A stretch of 64,000 nt of DNA from Arenibacter arenosicollis (GTDB lineage: Bacteria; Bacteroidota; Bacteroidia; Flavobacteriales; Flavobacteriaceae). Under the pieces are notes generated by a model. That model was not told where the DNA came from. It saw only the letters and a program-made list of their open reading frames with translations, and did not search any database. Within the stretch, counting starts at the first letter, position 1. The number at the start of each line of letters is the position of its first letter. Shown here in pieces: positions 12,701 to 20,581 of this stretch. Where the stretch lies: the NCBI RefSeq assembly GCF_014397245.1, contig NZ_JACLHY010000015.1, positions 1-64,000 on the forward strand, read 5' to 3'. The position numbers and the translations under genes were made by a program.

Positions 12701-13591
12701 CTCTTTATGCAAAAGAATAGTTTTCACATCAGCTTCCAATATCTCATTAATATGATCTTTTTCTAAAATAGTATCACGGTCAAGGATAATCTCATTTCTT
12801 TCAATAGATACCACTTCGCCAGTATCCTCATCCACAAAATCCTCGTGCCATGTGTTCAACACTCTAGCCGCCAATTTACGACCCAATACTTTTTTCAAGC
12901 CGGCATTGGAAACCTTAACCTCTTCAGAAAGGTCAAATATCTCCAAAATATCCTTATCCCTTTCAAAGCCAATAGCTCTGAACAAGGTGGTAACCGGTAA
13001 TTTTTTCTTTCTATCAATATAGGCGTACATAACACCATTGATATCTGTTGCAAATTCTATCCAAGAACCTTTAAAAGGAATAACCCTAGCAGAATACAAC
13101 TTAGTTCCGTTAGCATGGAAAGATTGACCAAAGAAAACCCCTGGAGAACGGTGCAACTGAGAAACAACAACACGTTCCGCACCATTGATAACAAAGGTAC
13201 CACTAGGAGTCATATAAGGAATGGTTCCTAAGTACACATCTTGTACAATGGTCTCGAAATCCTCATGCTCGGGATCTGTACAATATAATTTTAATCTTGC
13301 TTTTAATGGAACACTATAAGTAAGTCCACGCTCAATACATTCTTGAATGGAATATCTCGGTGGATCAATGAAGTAATCTAAAAATTCTAATACGAACTGG
13401 TTCCTCGTGTCTGTAATGGGAAAGTTTTCCATGAAGGTGTTATACAACCCTTCATTGCCCCTCTCGTCAGATTTAGTTTCAAGCTGAAAAAAATCTTGAA
13501 ATGATTTAATCTGAATGTCCAAGAAATCCGGATAGTTCGGAGTGTTCTTAGCGGATGCGAAACTTATTCTTTCAGTCTGATTTGTGAACAT
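9782..13591 (-). CDS. rpoB: RNA polymerase subunit beta
   Basis: 1269 residues with all conserved beta-subunit blocks, including the rifampicin-pocket segment ([20 protein letters not shown], then [14 protein letters not shown]), [14 protein letters not shown] and the C-terminal [20 protein letters not shown]. The residues most often changed in rifampicin resistance (the D of FMDQ, the H of THKRR and the S of RRLSALG) are wild type. It is preceded by a hairpin that could partly terminate transcripts from the ribosomal protein genes and so set the RpoBC to L7/L12 ratio. Confidence 0.98.
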   Translation of the reverse strand: MFTNQTERISFASAKNTPNYPDFLDIQIKSFQDFFQLETKSDERGNEGLYNTFMENFPITDTRNQFVLEFLDYFIDPPRYSIQECIERGLTYSVPLKARLKLYCTDPEHEDFETIVQDVYLGTIPYMTPSGTFVINGAERVVVSQLHRSPGVFFGQSFHANGTKLYSARVIPFKGSWIEFATDINGVMYAYIDRKKKLPVTTLFRAIGFERDKDILEIFDLSEEVKVSNAGLKKVLGRKLAARVLNTWHEDFVDEDTGEVVSIERNEIILDRDTILEKDHINEILEADVKTILLHKENNAQSDYAIIHNTLQKDPTNSEKEAVEHIYRQLRNAEPPDEETARGIIDKLFFSDQRYNLGEVGRYRMNKKLGLDIGMDKQVLTKEDIITIIKYLIELINSKAEIDDIDHLSNRRVRTVGEQLSQQFGVGLARMARTIRERMNVRDNEVFTPIDLINAKTLSSVINSFFGTNQLSQFMDQTNPLAEITHKRRLSALGPGGLSRERAGFEVRDVHYTHYGRLCPIETPEGPNIGLISSLSVFAKVNPMGFLETPYRKVENGTVDINDFRYLSAEEEEGMKIAQANIPMDEKGKITAEKVIAREEGDFPVVDPAEIQYTDVAPNQIASISASLIPFLEHDDANRALMGSNMMRQAVPLLKPESPIVGTGLERQVASDSRVLINAEGDGVIEYVDSQKITIKYDRTEEQRLVSFEEDSKTYELVKFRKTNQGTSINLKPIVKKGYKVKKGQVLCEGYATESGELALGRNLVVAFMPWKGYNFEDAIVISEKVVREDIFTSIHVDEYALEVRDTKLGAEELTNDIPNVSEEATKDLDEHGMIRIGAEVKPGDILIGKITPKGESDPTPEEKLLRAIFGDKAGDVKDASLKASPSLRGVVIEKKLFSRSVKDKRKRSEDKEDLAKLELEYEVKFEQLKDVLVEKLFTLVNGKTSQGVLNDLGEEVLPKGKKYTMKMLNAVDDFAHLVGGTWTTDKESNTLVTDLLHNYKIKLNDLQGNLRRDKFTISVGDELPAGIMKLAKVYIAKKRKLKVGDKMAGRHGNKGIVSRIVRHEDMPFLEDGTPVDIVLNPLGVPSRMNIGQIYETVLGWAGLKLGKKYATPIFDGATLDQINAYTDEAGIPRFGHTYLYDGGTGQRFDQPATVGVIYMLKLGHMVDDKMHARSIGPYSLITQQPLGGKAQFGGQRFGEMEVWALEAYGASATLREILTVKSDDVIGRAKTYEAIVKGETMPEPGLPESFNVLMHELKGLGLDIRLEE

Positions 13592-13658
13592 CTATGGACA
13601 AAATTTTGAACGTGAATATTTTAATTGGGTAGTGTACTACAATATACACGGTATGTAT

Positions 13659-13698
13659 AAAAAGGCTTAGGTCTAGCCACAAAAAGCGGAAAGACCTA
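13659..13698 (-). terminator. Attenuator-like hairpin between rplL and rpoB
   Basis: On the minus strand TTAGGTCT pairs with AGACCTAA (13667-13674 and 13691-13698), with a partly paired loop, then GCC and a run of five T. It stands 30 bp after the rplL stop and about 70 bp before rpoB. The short T run suggests partial rather than full termination. Enteric bacteria have an attenuator at the equivalent place. Confidence 0.6.
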
Positions 13699-13727
13699 AA
13701 CCAAAATAATAATGGTTGTTGTTACTA

Positions 13728-14108
13728 TTATTTAAGCTCAACTTCCGCTCCTGCTTCTTCCAAAGATTTTTTAATTCCTTCAGCTTCGTCTTTAGAAACA
13801 CCTTCCTTAACGGCTTTTGGTGCGCTATCAACGATATCTTTAGCATCTTTCAATCCTAAACCAGTTAATTCCTTAACCAATTTAACTACTGCTAATTTAG
13901 AAGCACCAGCTGCTTTCAATATAACATCAAATTCAGTTTGAGCTTCAGCAGCCTCACCACCTTCAGCAGCACCGCCACCAGCAGCAACAGCAACTGCAGC
14001 AGCTGCAGGCTCTATACCGTACTCATCTTTTAATATATTAGCCAACTCATTTACTTCCTTTACTGTAAGGTTAACCAATTGTTCTGCGAAATCTTTTAAA
14101 TCTGCCAT
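13728..14108 (-). CDS. rplL: Ribosomal protein bL12 (L7/L12)
   Basis: 126 residues with the N-terminal dimerisation helix, an alanine- and glycine-rich hinge (about residues 35-55) and the conserved C-terminal domain ([20 protein letters not shown], then [16 protein letters not shown]). It forms the ribosomal stalk that recruits translation factors such as EF-Tu, encoded upstream in the same block. The order rplK-rplA-rplJ-rplL-rpoB-rpoC is the widely conserved one. Confidence 0.98.
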   Translation of the reverse strand: MADLKDFAEQLVNLTVKEVNELANILKDEYGIEPAAAAVAVAAGGGAAEGGEAAEAQTEFDVILKAAGASKLAVVKLVKELTGLGLKDAKDIVDSAPKAVKEGVSKDEAEGIKKSLEEAGAEVELK

Positions 14109-14161
14109 TTTTCTATCGTTTAATAAAATTTTAAAATATAATTGTTTTTAGTGCGTACGTA

Positions 14162-14677
14162 TTATCTTTCTGATAATGTCTTAAGGATTCCGGCAAGTTT
14201 ACCACCACCAGATTTAAGTCCAGAAATAACATTCTTGGCTGGGGATTGTAACAATCCAATAATTTCTCCAACCATTTCCTCTTTAGACTTAATGCTTTCT
14301 AAAGCATCCAATTGATCATCACCAACATAAATTGCTTCGGCAATATATGCTCCTTTCAACAAAGGCTTGTTAGACTTCTTTCTAAAAGTCTTGATAAGCT
14401 TTGCAGGTGCATTTCCGGTTTCCGAAAACATTAAAGAGGTATTCCCCTTTAATACAGTAGGAAGTTCACCGAAATCTTTATCCGAAGCCTCCATTGCTTT
14501 TGCAAGCAAGGTATTTTTAACTACAGCAAGTTTTATATCAGCCTTGTAGCACGCCCTTCTTAAAGCCGAAGTTGTTTCAGCATTTAATCCAGAAATGTCA
14601 GCTAAATATATAGTGGAGCTATCCCCTAACTGTGCAGTTAAATCTTGTATAACATTTAATTTCTCTTCTCTTGTCAT
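14162..14677 (-). CDS. rplJ: Ribosomal protein uL10
   Basis: 171 residues; the N-terminal domain that binds 23S rRNA is followed by a C-terminal helix (SPAKNVISGLKSGGGKLAGI) that carries L7/L12 dimers. In many bacteria the L10-L12 complex represses its own mRNA. The gene lies 22 bp after rplA and 53 bp before rplL. No Shine-Dalgarno is visible. Confidence 0.97.
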   Translation of the reverse strand: MTREEKLNVIQDLTAQLGDSSTIYLADISGLNAETTSALRRACYKADIKLAVVKNTLLAKAMEASDKDFGELPTVLKGNTSLMFSETGNAPAKLIKTFRKKSNKPLLKGAYIAEAIYVGDDQLDALESIKSKEEMVGEIIGLLQSPAKNVISGLKSGGGKLAGILKTLSER

Positions 14678-14699
14678 AATAAAAATTTTTAACTACCAG

Positions 14700-15389
14700 T
14701 TAAACTACTTTTGGATCTAATGCAACACTTGGACTCATTGTACTGGACATGTAAATAGTCTTTACATATATCCCCTTAGCTGCTGTTGGTTTCAATTTCA
14801 TCAAGGTTTCCAAAAGTTCATTGGCATTATCTGCTATTTTATCAGCTGAGAAAGAAACTTTCCCGATTGCAGCATGCACAATTCCTGTTTTATCCACTTT
14901 AAAATCGATTTTACCAGCTTTTACTTCTGTAACCGCTTTGACAACATCCATAGTAACCGTACCTGTTTTTGGGTTTGGCATAAGACCTCTTGGTCCCAAG
15001 ACTCTACCTAAAGGACCTAGCTTACCCATAACACTTGGCATAGTGATGATTACATCAACATCGGTCCAACCGCCTTTAATTTTCTCCAAATATTCGTCCA
15101 ACCCTACGAAATCAGCTCCAGCTTCTTTAGCCTCTGCCTCTTTGTCCGGTGTTACCAAAGCCAAAACTTTTACATCTTTACCGGTACCGTGGGGAAGTGT
15201 AACAACTCCACGAACCATTTGATTGGCTTTTCTTGGATCAACGCCCAAACGTACTGCCAATTCAATAGATGAATCAAATTTTGTATTGGTTATTTCTTTT
15301 ACTAAAGCAGATGCCTCTTCAACAGAATAGAGTTTATTCTTATCTATTTTACCGTGGGCTTCTTTTTGCTTCTTTGTTAATTTTGCCAT
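14700..15389 (-). CDS. rplA: Ribosomal protein uL1
   Basis: 229 residues with the L1 signature ([20 protein letters not shown]). It binds the mobile L1 stalk of 23S rRNA near the E site and acts in many bacteria as translational repressor of the rplK-rplA mRNA. It lies 20 bp after rplK in the same operon. Confidence 0.98.
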   Translation of the reverse strand: MAKLTKKQKEAHGKIDKNKLYSVEEASALVKEITNTKFDSSIELAVRLGVDPRKANQMVRGVVTLPHGTGKDVKVLALVTPDKEAEAKEAGADFVGLDEYLEKIKGGWTDVDVIITMPSVMGKLGPLGRVLGPRGLMPNPKTGTVTMDVVKAVTEVKAGKIDFKVDKTGIVHAAIGKVSFSADKIADNANELLETLMKLKPTAAKGIYVKTIYMSSTMSPSVALDPKVV

Positions 15390-15409
15390 TCTAAATTGCT
15401 TTTAAGATT

Positions 15410-15847
15410 TTAAAAAGGTCTATTGCCCGAAACTTTTAAACCCATAGATCTAGCTGTACCTGCAACCATACTCATTGCGGATTCTACCGTAAAGGCATTT
15501 AGATCTACCATTTTGTCTTCTGCGATCAACTTGACCTGGTCCCAAGATACACTTGCAACCTTGTTTCTGTTAGGCTCGCCAGATCCTTTTTTAATCTTAG
15601 CCGCTTCCATTAATTGAACTGCCGCCGGCGGTGTCTTTACAACGAAGTCGAACGACTTGTCTTTATAAACCGTGATCGCAACTGGCAATACTTTGCCTGG
15701 TTTATCCTGTGTACGCGCATTGAATTGCTTACAGAATTCCATAATGTTGACCCCGGCAGCACCTAAAGCGGGTCCAACCGGTGGCGACGGATTCGCTGCA
15801 CCTCCCCTAACTTGTAGTTTAACTACTTTACTTACTTCTTTTGCCAT
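15410..15847 (-). CDS. rplK: Ribosomal protein uL11
   Basis: 145 residues, with the proline-rich N-terminal loop ([20 protein letters not shown]) and the C-terminal RNA-binding domain ending in SMGLKVSG. It builds the GTPase-associated centre with 23S rRNA. It is the first ribosomal protein gene after nusG in this operon. Confidence 0.98.
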   Translation of the reverse strand: MAKEVSKVVKLQVRGGAANPSPPVGPALGAAGVNIMEFCKQFNARTQDKPGKVLPVAITVYKDKSFDFVVKTPPAAVQLMEAAKIKKGSGEPNRNKVASVSWDQVKLIAEDKMVDLNAFTVESAMSMVAGTARSMGLKVSGNRPF

Positions 15848-15916
15848 TGTTTAAAATTAAATTTAAAAAGTGTTAATTTGGAAGCAACACTTCTTTTAAC
15901 TATGTAACAGTTCTTA

Positions 15917-16468
15917 TTAAACTTTTTCTACTTGCATATAACTGAGCTCCAATGGCGTCTTTCTTCCAAAGATTTTCACCATTACTTCCAGTTTGCGTTT
16001 TTCTTCGTTAATTTTTTCAACAGTCCCGTTAAAACCATTAAATGGCCCATCAATCACCTTTACAGTTTCACCAAACACAAATGGTATAGCTACACTATCG
16101 GTCTTAACAGCCAATTCATCAACTTTCCCTAGCATTCTATTCACTTCCGACTTTCTCAAAGGAACGGGATCCCCGCCTTTGGTCTCACCCAAAAATCCAA
16201 TTACATTGGTGATCGAACGGATAATATGAATCATCTCCCCTCCAAGGTTCGCTTTGATCATTATATATCCCGGAAAATAAACTCGTTCTTTATTTATCTT
16301 TTTTCCATTCCTAATCTGCACCACTTTTTCAGTAGGAACTAGAACCTCCTCCAAATAATCTTCAAAACCAAGCCTAGCAATTTCTGCCTCTATATAGCCT
16401 TTTATTTTATTTTCCTGACCACTTACAGCTCTTACAACATACCATTTCTTATCCAATACTTCTGACAT
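15917..16468 (-). CDS. nusG: Transcription termination/antitermination factor NusG
   Basis: 183 residues: an N-terminal NGN domain starting KKWYVVRAVSGQENKIKGYI and a C-terminal KOW domain (VKVIDGPFNGFNGTVEKI). NusG travels with RNA polymerase, raises processivity and links it to Rho or the ribosome. It follows secE by 10 bp, the standard secE-nusG pair. Confidence 0.97.
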   Translation of the reverse strand: MSEVLDKKWYVVRAVSGQENKIKGYIEAEIARLGFEDYLEEVLVPTEKVVQIRNGKKINKERVYFPGYIMIKANLGGEMIHIIRSITNVIGFLGETKGGDPVPLRKSEVNRMLGKVDELAVKTDSVAIPFVFGETVKVIDGPFNGFNGTVEKINEEKRKLEVMVKIFGRKTPLELSYMQVEKV

Positions 16469-16478
16469 ACAGTGCTTC

Positions 16479-16667
16479 TTAATTGATTATGTTATTGAAA
16501 TACAGTTGTATCAACTTACCAAACAAACTATCAACACCCCAGGTCGCAAGCGCAAAAATTATAGAAAACACGGCCACGATCACCATCAAGTTGGAAGACT
16601 CCGCTCTTGAAGGTAATGTAACATTATTTCTAAGTTCGTCTATAGATTCCTTTATATATGTAAACAT
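16479..16667 (-). CDS. secE: Preprotein translocase subunit SecE
   Basis: I chose the ATG at 16667, giving 62 residues that start MFTYIKESIDELRNNVTLPS, because this matches the normal start of short bacterial SecE. An upstream in-frame start at 16694 would add nine unusual residues. There is one transmembrane segment (about residues 29-52), the type of SecE with one helix. It is the essential clamp around SecY in the plasma membrane channel. Confidence 0.92.
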   Translation of the reverse strand: MFTYIKESIDELRNNVTLPSRAESSNLMVIVAVFSIIFALATWGVDSLFGKLIQLYFNNIIN

Positions 16668-16762
16668 GCTGCGAAATATTTTTTTTCTTAACAATAAAAC
16701 AAGGTCTTAAAAATACACTGACGACATCATCCCAATCAGAAAAGAACCCATTATTTTTTTTG

Positions 16763-16835
16763 CACGGGCGGAGAGGCTCGAACTCCCGACACCTGGTTTT
16801 GGAGACCAGTGCTCTACCAACTGAGCTACACCCGT
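16763..16835 (-). tRNA. tRNA-Trp (CCA)
   Basis: 73 nt, full cloverleaf on the minus strand: acceptor ACGGGTG pairing with CGCCCGT, D-arm GCTCAGTTGGTAGAGC, anticodon loop CTCCAAA and T-loop GTTCGAGCC. The CCA end is not encoded. It sits between tuf and secE, a common position in Bacteroidota. Confidence 0.97.
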
Positions 16836-16905
16836 TTATATTTACATTGAAAGGTATCCCGCTTTAGCAAGACACCCTCAATGTAAACAATACTATACTA
16901 AAATA

Positions 16906-18093
16906 TTAATCTAATATCTTGGTAACCTGACCAGCACCAACTGTTCTACCACCCTCACGGATCGCAAAACGCAAACCTTCACTAAGTGCAATTGGAGACA
17001 ACAAGTCAACAATAATAGTAAGGTTATCACCAGGCATAACCATTTCTACTCCACTAGGAAGATTAATAGTACCAGTAACATCGGTAGTTCTTACATAGAA
17101 CTGAGGACGATAGTTATTATGGAATGGAGTGTGACGTCCACCTTCTTCTTTTTTAAGGATATAAACCTCAGCTTCAAATTTAGCATGTGGCTTAACAGAA
17201 CCTGGCTTACAAATTACCATCCCTCTTTTAATTTGAGATTTTTCAATACCTCTCAAAAGGATACCAACGTTATCACCAGCTTCACCTCTATCCAATATTT
17301 TACGGAACATTTCAACCCCAGTAATTGTAGAGTTCAATTTCTCAGCTCCCATACCGATGATTTCAACAGGATCTCCTGTATTTGCAACTCCAGTCTCAAT
17401 ACGACCAGTAGCAACAGTACCACGACCTGTAATAGTAAATACATCTTCAACTGGCATCAAGAAAGGTTTATCAACATCTCTTTGTGGCAATTCAATCCAG
17501 CTATCAACAGCTTCCATCAAAGACATAACTGTATCAACCCATTTTTGTTCACCGTTAAGGGCACCTAAAGCAGAACCAGAGATAACAGGACCATTGTCAC
17601 CATCATACTCATAGAAAGAAAGCAATTCTCTTACTTCCATTTCAACCAATTCCAAAAGCTCCTCATCATCAACCATATCAACCTTGTTCAAGAAAACAAC
17701 GATTCTTGGAATACCAACCTGACGTCCTAAAAGGATGTGCTCACGAGTCTGTGGCATAGGACCATCAGTAGCAGCAACAACCAAAATAGCACCGTCCATT
17801 TGAGCAGCACCAGTAACCATGTTCTTTACGTAATCCGCGTGACCTGGACAATCCACGTGAGCATAGTGACGGTTCGCGGTAGAGTATTCTACGTGTGAAG
17901 TATTAATAGTAATACCTCTTTCCTTTTCTTCAGGAGCGTTATCGATAGAATCGAAACTTCTCATTTCAGAAAGTCCTGCGTTTGCCAATACCGTAGTAAT
18001 CGCAGCAGTCAATGTAGTTTTACCGTGATCCACGTGTCCAATAGTACCTATATTTAAATGCGGTTTGGAACGATCAAATGTTGCCTTTGCCAT
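16906..18093 (-). CDS. tuf: Elongation factor Tu
   Basis: 395 residues with GTPase motifs GHVDHGKTT (from residue 19), DCPGHADY and NKVD, followed by the two beta-barrel domains. It delivers aminoacyl-tRNA to the ribosome. The gene lies directly downstream of four tRNA genes and is probably co-transcribed with them from the promoter near 18945, so EF-Tu and some of its tRNA ligands share one transcript. No Shine-Dalgarno is present before the ATG. Confidence 0.98.
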   Translation of the reverse strand: MAKATFDRSKPHLNIGTIGHVDHGKTTLTAAITTVLANAGLSEMRSFDSIDNAPEEKERGITINTSHVEYSTANRHYAHVDCPGHADYVKNMVTGAAQMDGAILVVAATDGPMPQTREHILLGRQVGIPRIVVFLNKVDMVDDEELLELVEMEVRELLSFYEYDGDNGPVISGSALGALNGEQKWVDTVMSLMEAVDSWIELPQRDVDKPFLMPVEDVFTITGRGTVATGRIETGVANTGDPVEIIGMGAEKLNSTITGVEMFRKILDRGEAGDNVGILLRGIEKSQIKRGMVICKPGSVKPHAKFEAEVYILKKEEGGRHTPFHNNYRPQFYVRTTDVTGTINLPSGVEMVMPGDNLTIIVDLLSPIALSEGLRFAIREGGRTVGAGQVTKILD

Positions 18094-18147
18094 GTTTGTT
18101 AATTTTAATTCTTAGTTTATATTAGTGTACAAATAATGCCTTAATTG

Positions 18148-18219
18148 AGCCAATGATGAGATTTGAACTCATGACCTCTTCCTTACCAAGGAAACGCTCT
18201 ACCCCTGAGCTACACCGGC
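18148..18219 (-). tRNA. tRNA-Thr (GGT)
   Basis: 72 nt with acceptor GCCGGTG / CATTGGC, including two G-T pairs. The anticodon loop is TTGGTAA, and the T-arm loop reads GTTCAAATC. Second threonine tRNA of the cluster, reading ACC and ACU codons. Confidence 0.95.
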
Positions 18220-18397
18220 ATCTTTAATTTTAATAATTGAGCTAGGCCCAATTTAAAACTATAACCCTATACCCAAAGTTTTAGAGCGTTGACGAAGTTT
18301 ACCCTCGGCGGCGCTCTGGACAGGATACGAAAATCTCGTCCATTTAATTTTAATTGCGCAAAGCCCCATCAAAGGAGCTTTTGCTTTTAAAATCTTG

Positions 18398-18470
18398 AGC
18401 GGGAGACCGGGTTCGAACCGGCGACATTCAGCTTGGAAGGCTGACGCTCTACCAACTGAGCTACTCCCGC
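18398..18470 (-). tRNA. tRNA-Gly (TCC)
   Basis: 73 nt with perfect acceptor GCGGGAG / CTCCCGC, anticodon stem TCAGC / GCTGA and loop CTTCCAA. CCA is not encoded. A 178-bp spacer without further tRNA lies between it and tRNA-Thr(GGT). Confidence 0.97.
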
Positions 18471-18562
18471 ATTGTAATTTTTAGGCAAACCTAAAAATTA
18501 ATTTCATTATTTCAAAAAAAACTTTCTGTATTTTCATACAAAGACTAATAAAAGCCTTTTTG

Positions 18563-18644
<82 letters not shown>

Positions 18645-18711
18645 AAACCATATTTTAAAGAACTTAAGAAAATTTAATTTTCTTACTTTTTCAGAGCCGA
18701 AAGAGGAACTT

Positions 18712-18729
18712 CCCTCGACTACGCTCGGG
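18712..18729. repeat. Small REP-like palindrome between tRNA genes
   Basis: CCCTCGACTACGCTCGGG is an imperfect palindrome between tRNA-Tyr and tRNA-Thr(TGT). Palindromes of this type are frequent in intergenic DNA of Bacteroidota as far as I know. It is GC-rich against the local AT-rich background. Confidence 0.5.
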
Positions 18730-18807
18730 CTAAACTTCTCGCCCCGGACGCTTTTCAACTCTATTTCAAAAATCCAAACAAAAATAAAACTATTTCTGTT
18801 TTTTTTG

Positions 18808-18881
18808 AGCCGATAGAGGGACTCGAACCCACGACCTGCTGATTACAAATCAGCTGCTCTAGCCAGCTGAGCTACATCGGC
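18808..18881 (-). tRNA. tRNA-Thr (TGT)
   Basis: 74 nt with acceptor GCCGATG / TATCGGC, anticodon stem CTGAT / ATCAG around loop TTGTA with the TGT anticodon, and T-loop GTTCGAGTC. It is the first tRNA of the tRNA-tuf transcript, about 45 nt after its predicted start. Confidence 0.96.
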
Positions 18882-18900
18882 TTTTGTTACTTTTTTCGTT

Positions 18901-18929
18901 AAAAAAAAGTCCGCTATTTCTAACGGACT
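18901..18929 (-). terminator. hpf terminator overlapping the start of the tRNA-tuf transcript
   Basis: On the minus strand AGTCC pairs with GGACT around an 11-nt inner segment and is followed by eight T. It ends transcripts coming from hpf. Its 5' arm (18924-18929) lies exactly where the next promoter should start transcription, see the promoter at 18931-18959. Confidence 0.75.
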
Positions 18930-18930
18930 G

Positions 18931-18959
18931 CAAATGTAGATATTTATTTATTTAATCAA
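18931..18959 (-). promoter_or_regulatory. Promoter of the tRNA-tuf(-secE...) operon
   Basis: TACATTTG (18931-18938) and TTG (18957-18959, within TTTTG) with an 18-bp spacer are a full match to the Bacteroidota consensus. The predicted start, 4-6 nt after the box, is 18925-18927, inside the 5' arm of the hpf terminator. Confidence 0.75.
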
Positions 18960-18979
18960 AACTTTTTTTGATAATTTTT

Positions 18980-19282
18980 TTAAGCATTTAATCTTATTTT
19001 TTCTTTTCGCTTAACCAGCTTTCTTTCCAACGAACTACAAGCGGTGTCTATAGCCTCTTCAAAAGACTTACATTGCTTTTTAACCACGAACTTATCTTTT
19101 GGAACTAGCACCTTGATTTCCACAATTTTATTCTCCTTGGCACTTGTGTTTTCAACCTTAAGATATACATCGGAACTAATTACTTTATCATAAAACAGTT
19201 CCATTTTATTCAACCTTGTCTGAATAAAATCAATAAGCTTTCCGTCTGCAGTGAAATTCACCGATTGTGCATTTACTTTCAT
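18980..19282 (-). CDS. hpf: Ribosome hibernation promoting factor HPF/RaiA family
   Basis: A 100-residue protein of the short HPF/RaiA (YfiA) type: VNAQSVNFTADGKLIDFI, then a central acidic and basic beta-sheet core (VEIKVLVPKDKFVVKKQC) and a basic C-terminal helix. The family binds the 30S decoding region and parks ribosomes in starvation. It lies 46 bp after xerC and is probably co-transcribed with it; a terminator follows it. There is no long C-terminal dimerisation domain. Confidence 0.9.
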   Translation of the reverse strand: MKVNAQSVNFTADGKLIDFIQTRLNKMELFYDKVISSDVYLKVENTSAKENKIVEIKVLVPKDKFVVKKQCKSFEEAIDTACSSLERKLVKRKEKIRLNA

Positions 19283-19328
19283 AGAATGAAGTTTTAATAG
19301 AGTTAAACAATCTAATACAACTAGAGTA

Positions 19329-20219
19329 CTATTTCTTGTTTCTAGGATGAGCCGAGAAATGTACTTTTTTTAATTCCGCAATACTATTATGGGTGTATAC
19401 TTGTGTTGACGCCAAACTGGAGTGCCCCAACAACTCCTTTACGGAGTTTAAATCCGCACCCTTATTCAGCAAATGTGTAGCAAAGGTATGTCTTAAAATA
19501 TGCGGACTCTTTTTTACCTTGGCCGACACTAAACTAAAATACTTATTAATAATTCTATAAACAAGTGTTTCATACATTTTATTGCCTTTTTCGGTGAGAA
19601 AAATATACGCATCATCCTCAACTGTCTCCAATTCATTGCGCTGAAGATTATAACTCAAAAACAATTCTTTGGTTGCCTCCAAAAGAGGAATTATTCTTTC
19701 CTTGTTGCGCTTCCCCAAAACCTTTATCGTCATGGCCTGACAATCTACATCTTTCACTTTAAGCCCAATCAGTTCGGCCCGTCTTATACCTGTCGTATAT
19801 AACAATTCAATAATTAATTTATCCCGTCTACCTTCAAAATTATCCTCGAAGGGCATTTGGGAAAGCACTCCCTCCATTTCTACTTCAGAAAATGGAATCT
19901 CAATTTTTTTTGCAGTTTTAAGAGCCTTATGCTTTGCCAAGGGGTTGATAGATATAATTCCAAGCCCCAACAAAAACTTGTAATATGCTTTTAAGGAAGC
20001 TATTTTTCTATTTACAGACCTATGGGAGACCCCTGATTCCACTAAAGCAACAACCCAACTTCTAATTAAGCTATAGGACACCTGATCAATATCACCTACA
20101 TCGAACTGTTGCTTACAAAAGTTCTGGAATGCAATCAAATCGTTATGGTAGGCTTTGGTAGTGTGTGGAGAATAGTTCTTCTCCAATGATAAATAGGAAA
20201 TAAAGGATTTAATAGCCAT
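19329..20219 (-). CDS. xerC: Tyrosine recombinase XerC
   Basis: 296 residues, the size of housekeeping Xer proteins. The N-terminal SAM-like domain (about 1-85) is followed by the catalytic domain with the first active Arg in TTGIRRAEL, HILRHTFATHLL (HxxR), GHSSLASTQVYTH and the nucleophile Tyr. It resolves chromosome dimers at dif. No integrase cargo or attachment site is nearby, so I treat it as a core gene. A TAnnTTTG box ends four bases before the ATG, so the mRNA may be leaderless. Confidence 0.93.
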   Translation of the reverse strand: MAIKSFISYLSLEKNYSPHTTKAYHNDLIAFQNFCKQQFDVGDIDQVSYSLIRSWVVALVESGVSHRSVNRKIASLKAYYKFLLGLGIISINPLAKHKALKTAKKIEIPFSEVEMEGVLSQMPFEDNFEGRRDKLIIELLYTTGIRRAELIGLKVKDVDCQAMTIKVLGKRNKERIIPLLEATKELFLSYNLQRNELETVEDDAYIFLTEKGNKMYETLVYRIINKYFSLVSAKVKKSPHILRHTFATHLLNKGADLNSVKELLGHSSLASTQVYTHNSIAELKKVHFSAHPRNKK

Positions 20220-20223
20220 AAAT

Positions 20224-20231
20224 CAAAGTTA
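20224..20231 (-). promoter_or_regulatory. Candidate -7 element of xerC, giving a leaderless mRNA
   Basis: TAACTTTG on the minus strand matches TAnnTTTG and is separated from the xerC ATG by only ATTT. A -33 TTG at the usual distance is missing; the nearest is 14 bp upstream. Confidence 0.4.
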
Positions 20232-20261
20232 CAAAAGATAATACCCAATATAATATGGCAC

Positions 20262-20290
20262 AAAAAAAAAGTCCCACCATAAGTGGAACT
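20262..20290 (-). terminator. rpsU terminator
   Basis: On the minus strand AGTTCCAC pairs with GTGGGACT (one G-T pair), followed by nine T. It lies about 30 bp after the rpsU stop and makes rpsU monocistronic. Confidence 0.85.
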
Positions 20291-20318
20291 TTTTATACTG
20301 ATATGCATTCAAGCAGGA

Positions 20319-20513
20319 TTAGATTTCTTCCTTATCCCTTAAACCTTGAATATATTGAGCTTTCTGAATCTTCGCTCTATTCTCTACAGATGGCTTTGTA
20401 AACTGCTGACGCTTTCTCAACTGTCTCATTGTACCTGTCTTATCGAACTTACGCTTGAAACGCTTTAAAGCTCTATCGATGTTTTCTCCTTCTTTTATTG
20501 GTATTATTAACAT
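20319..20513 (-). CDS. rpsU: Ribosomal protein bS21
   Basis: 64 residues starting MLIIPIKEGENIDRALKRFK, with a basic helical body. I chose the ATG at 20513 over a TTG two codons upstream because AGGAGG lies 9 nt before the ATG and flavobacterial bS21 starts MLIIP. In Flavobacteriia bS21 helps to hide the anti-Shine-Dalgarno end of 16S rRNA, and rpsU keeps a strong Shine-Dalgarno that allows control by its own product. The gene has its own promoter and terminator. Confidence 0.95.
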   Translation of the reverse strand: MLIIPIKEGENIDRALKRFKRKFDKTGTMRQLRKRQQFTKPSVENRAKIQKAQYIQGLRDKEEI

Positions 20514-20522
20514 GGGCAATAA

Positions 20523-20528
20523 CCTCCT
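20523..20528 (-). promoter_or_regulatory. Strong Shine-Dalgarno sequence of rpsU
   Basis: AGGAGG (extended AGGAGGT) precedes the rpsU ATG by 9 nt. Starts of neighbouring highly expressed genes, such as tuf and rplL, show no such motif, which makes this one stand out. Confidence 0.85.
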
Positions 20529-20548
20529 CTCTTTTGTGATTAAGGCTG

Positions 20549-20578
20549 CAAATATAAACCTTAAAACTGAATTACAAA
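20549..20578 (-). promoter_or_regulatory. rpsU promoter
   Basis: TATATTTG (20549-20556) and TTTG (20575-20578) with an 18-bp spacer fit the consensus fully. It starts right after the acyl-CoA dehydrogenase stop codon. The leader would be about 30 nt and contains the Shine-Dalgarno. Confidence 0.75.
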
Positions 20579-20581
20579 TAT

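Noticed and set aside
18241-18397. A further tRNA between tRNA-Gly and tRNA-Thr(GGT)
   Set aside because: The GC-rich part near 18300-18330 does not fold into a cloverleaf and has no T-loop sequence.
19329-20219. Tyrosine recombinase as sign of a mobile element
   Set aside because: Length, motifs and neighbours (hpf, rpsU, tRNA genes) fit housekeeping XerC, and no attachment repeats or cargo genes are present, although tRNA genes lie close.
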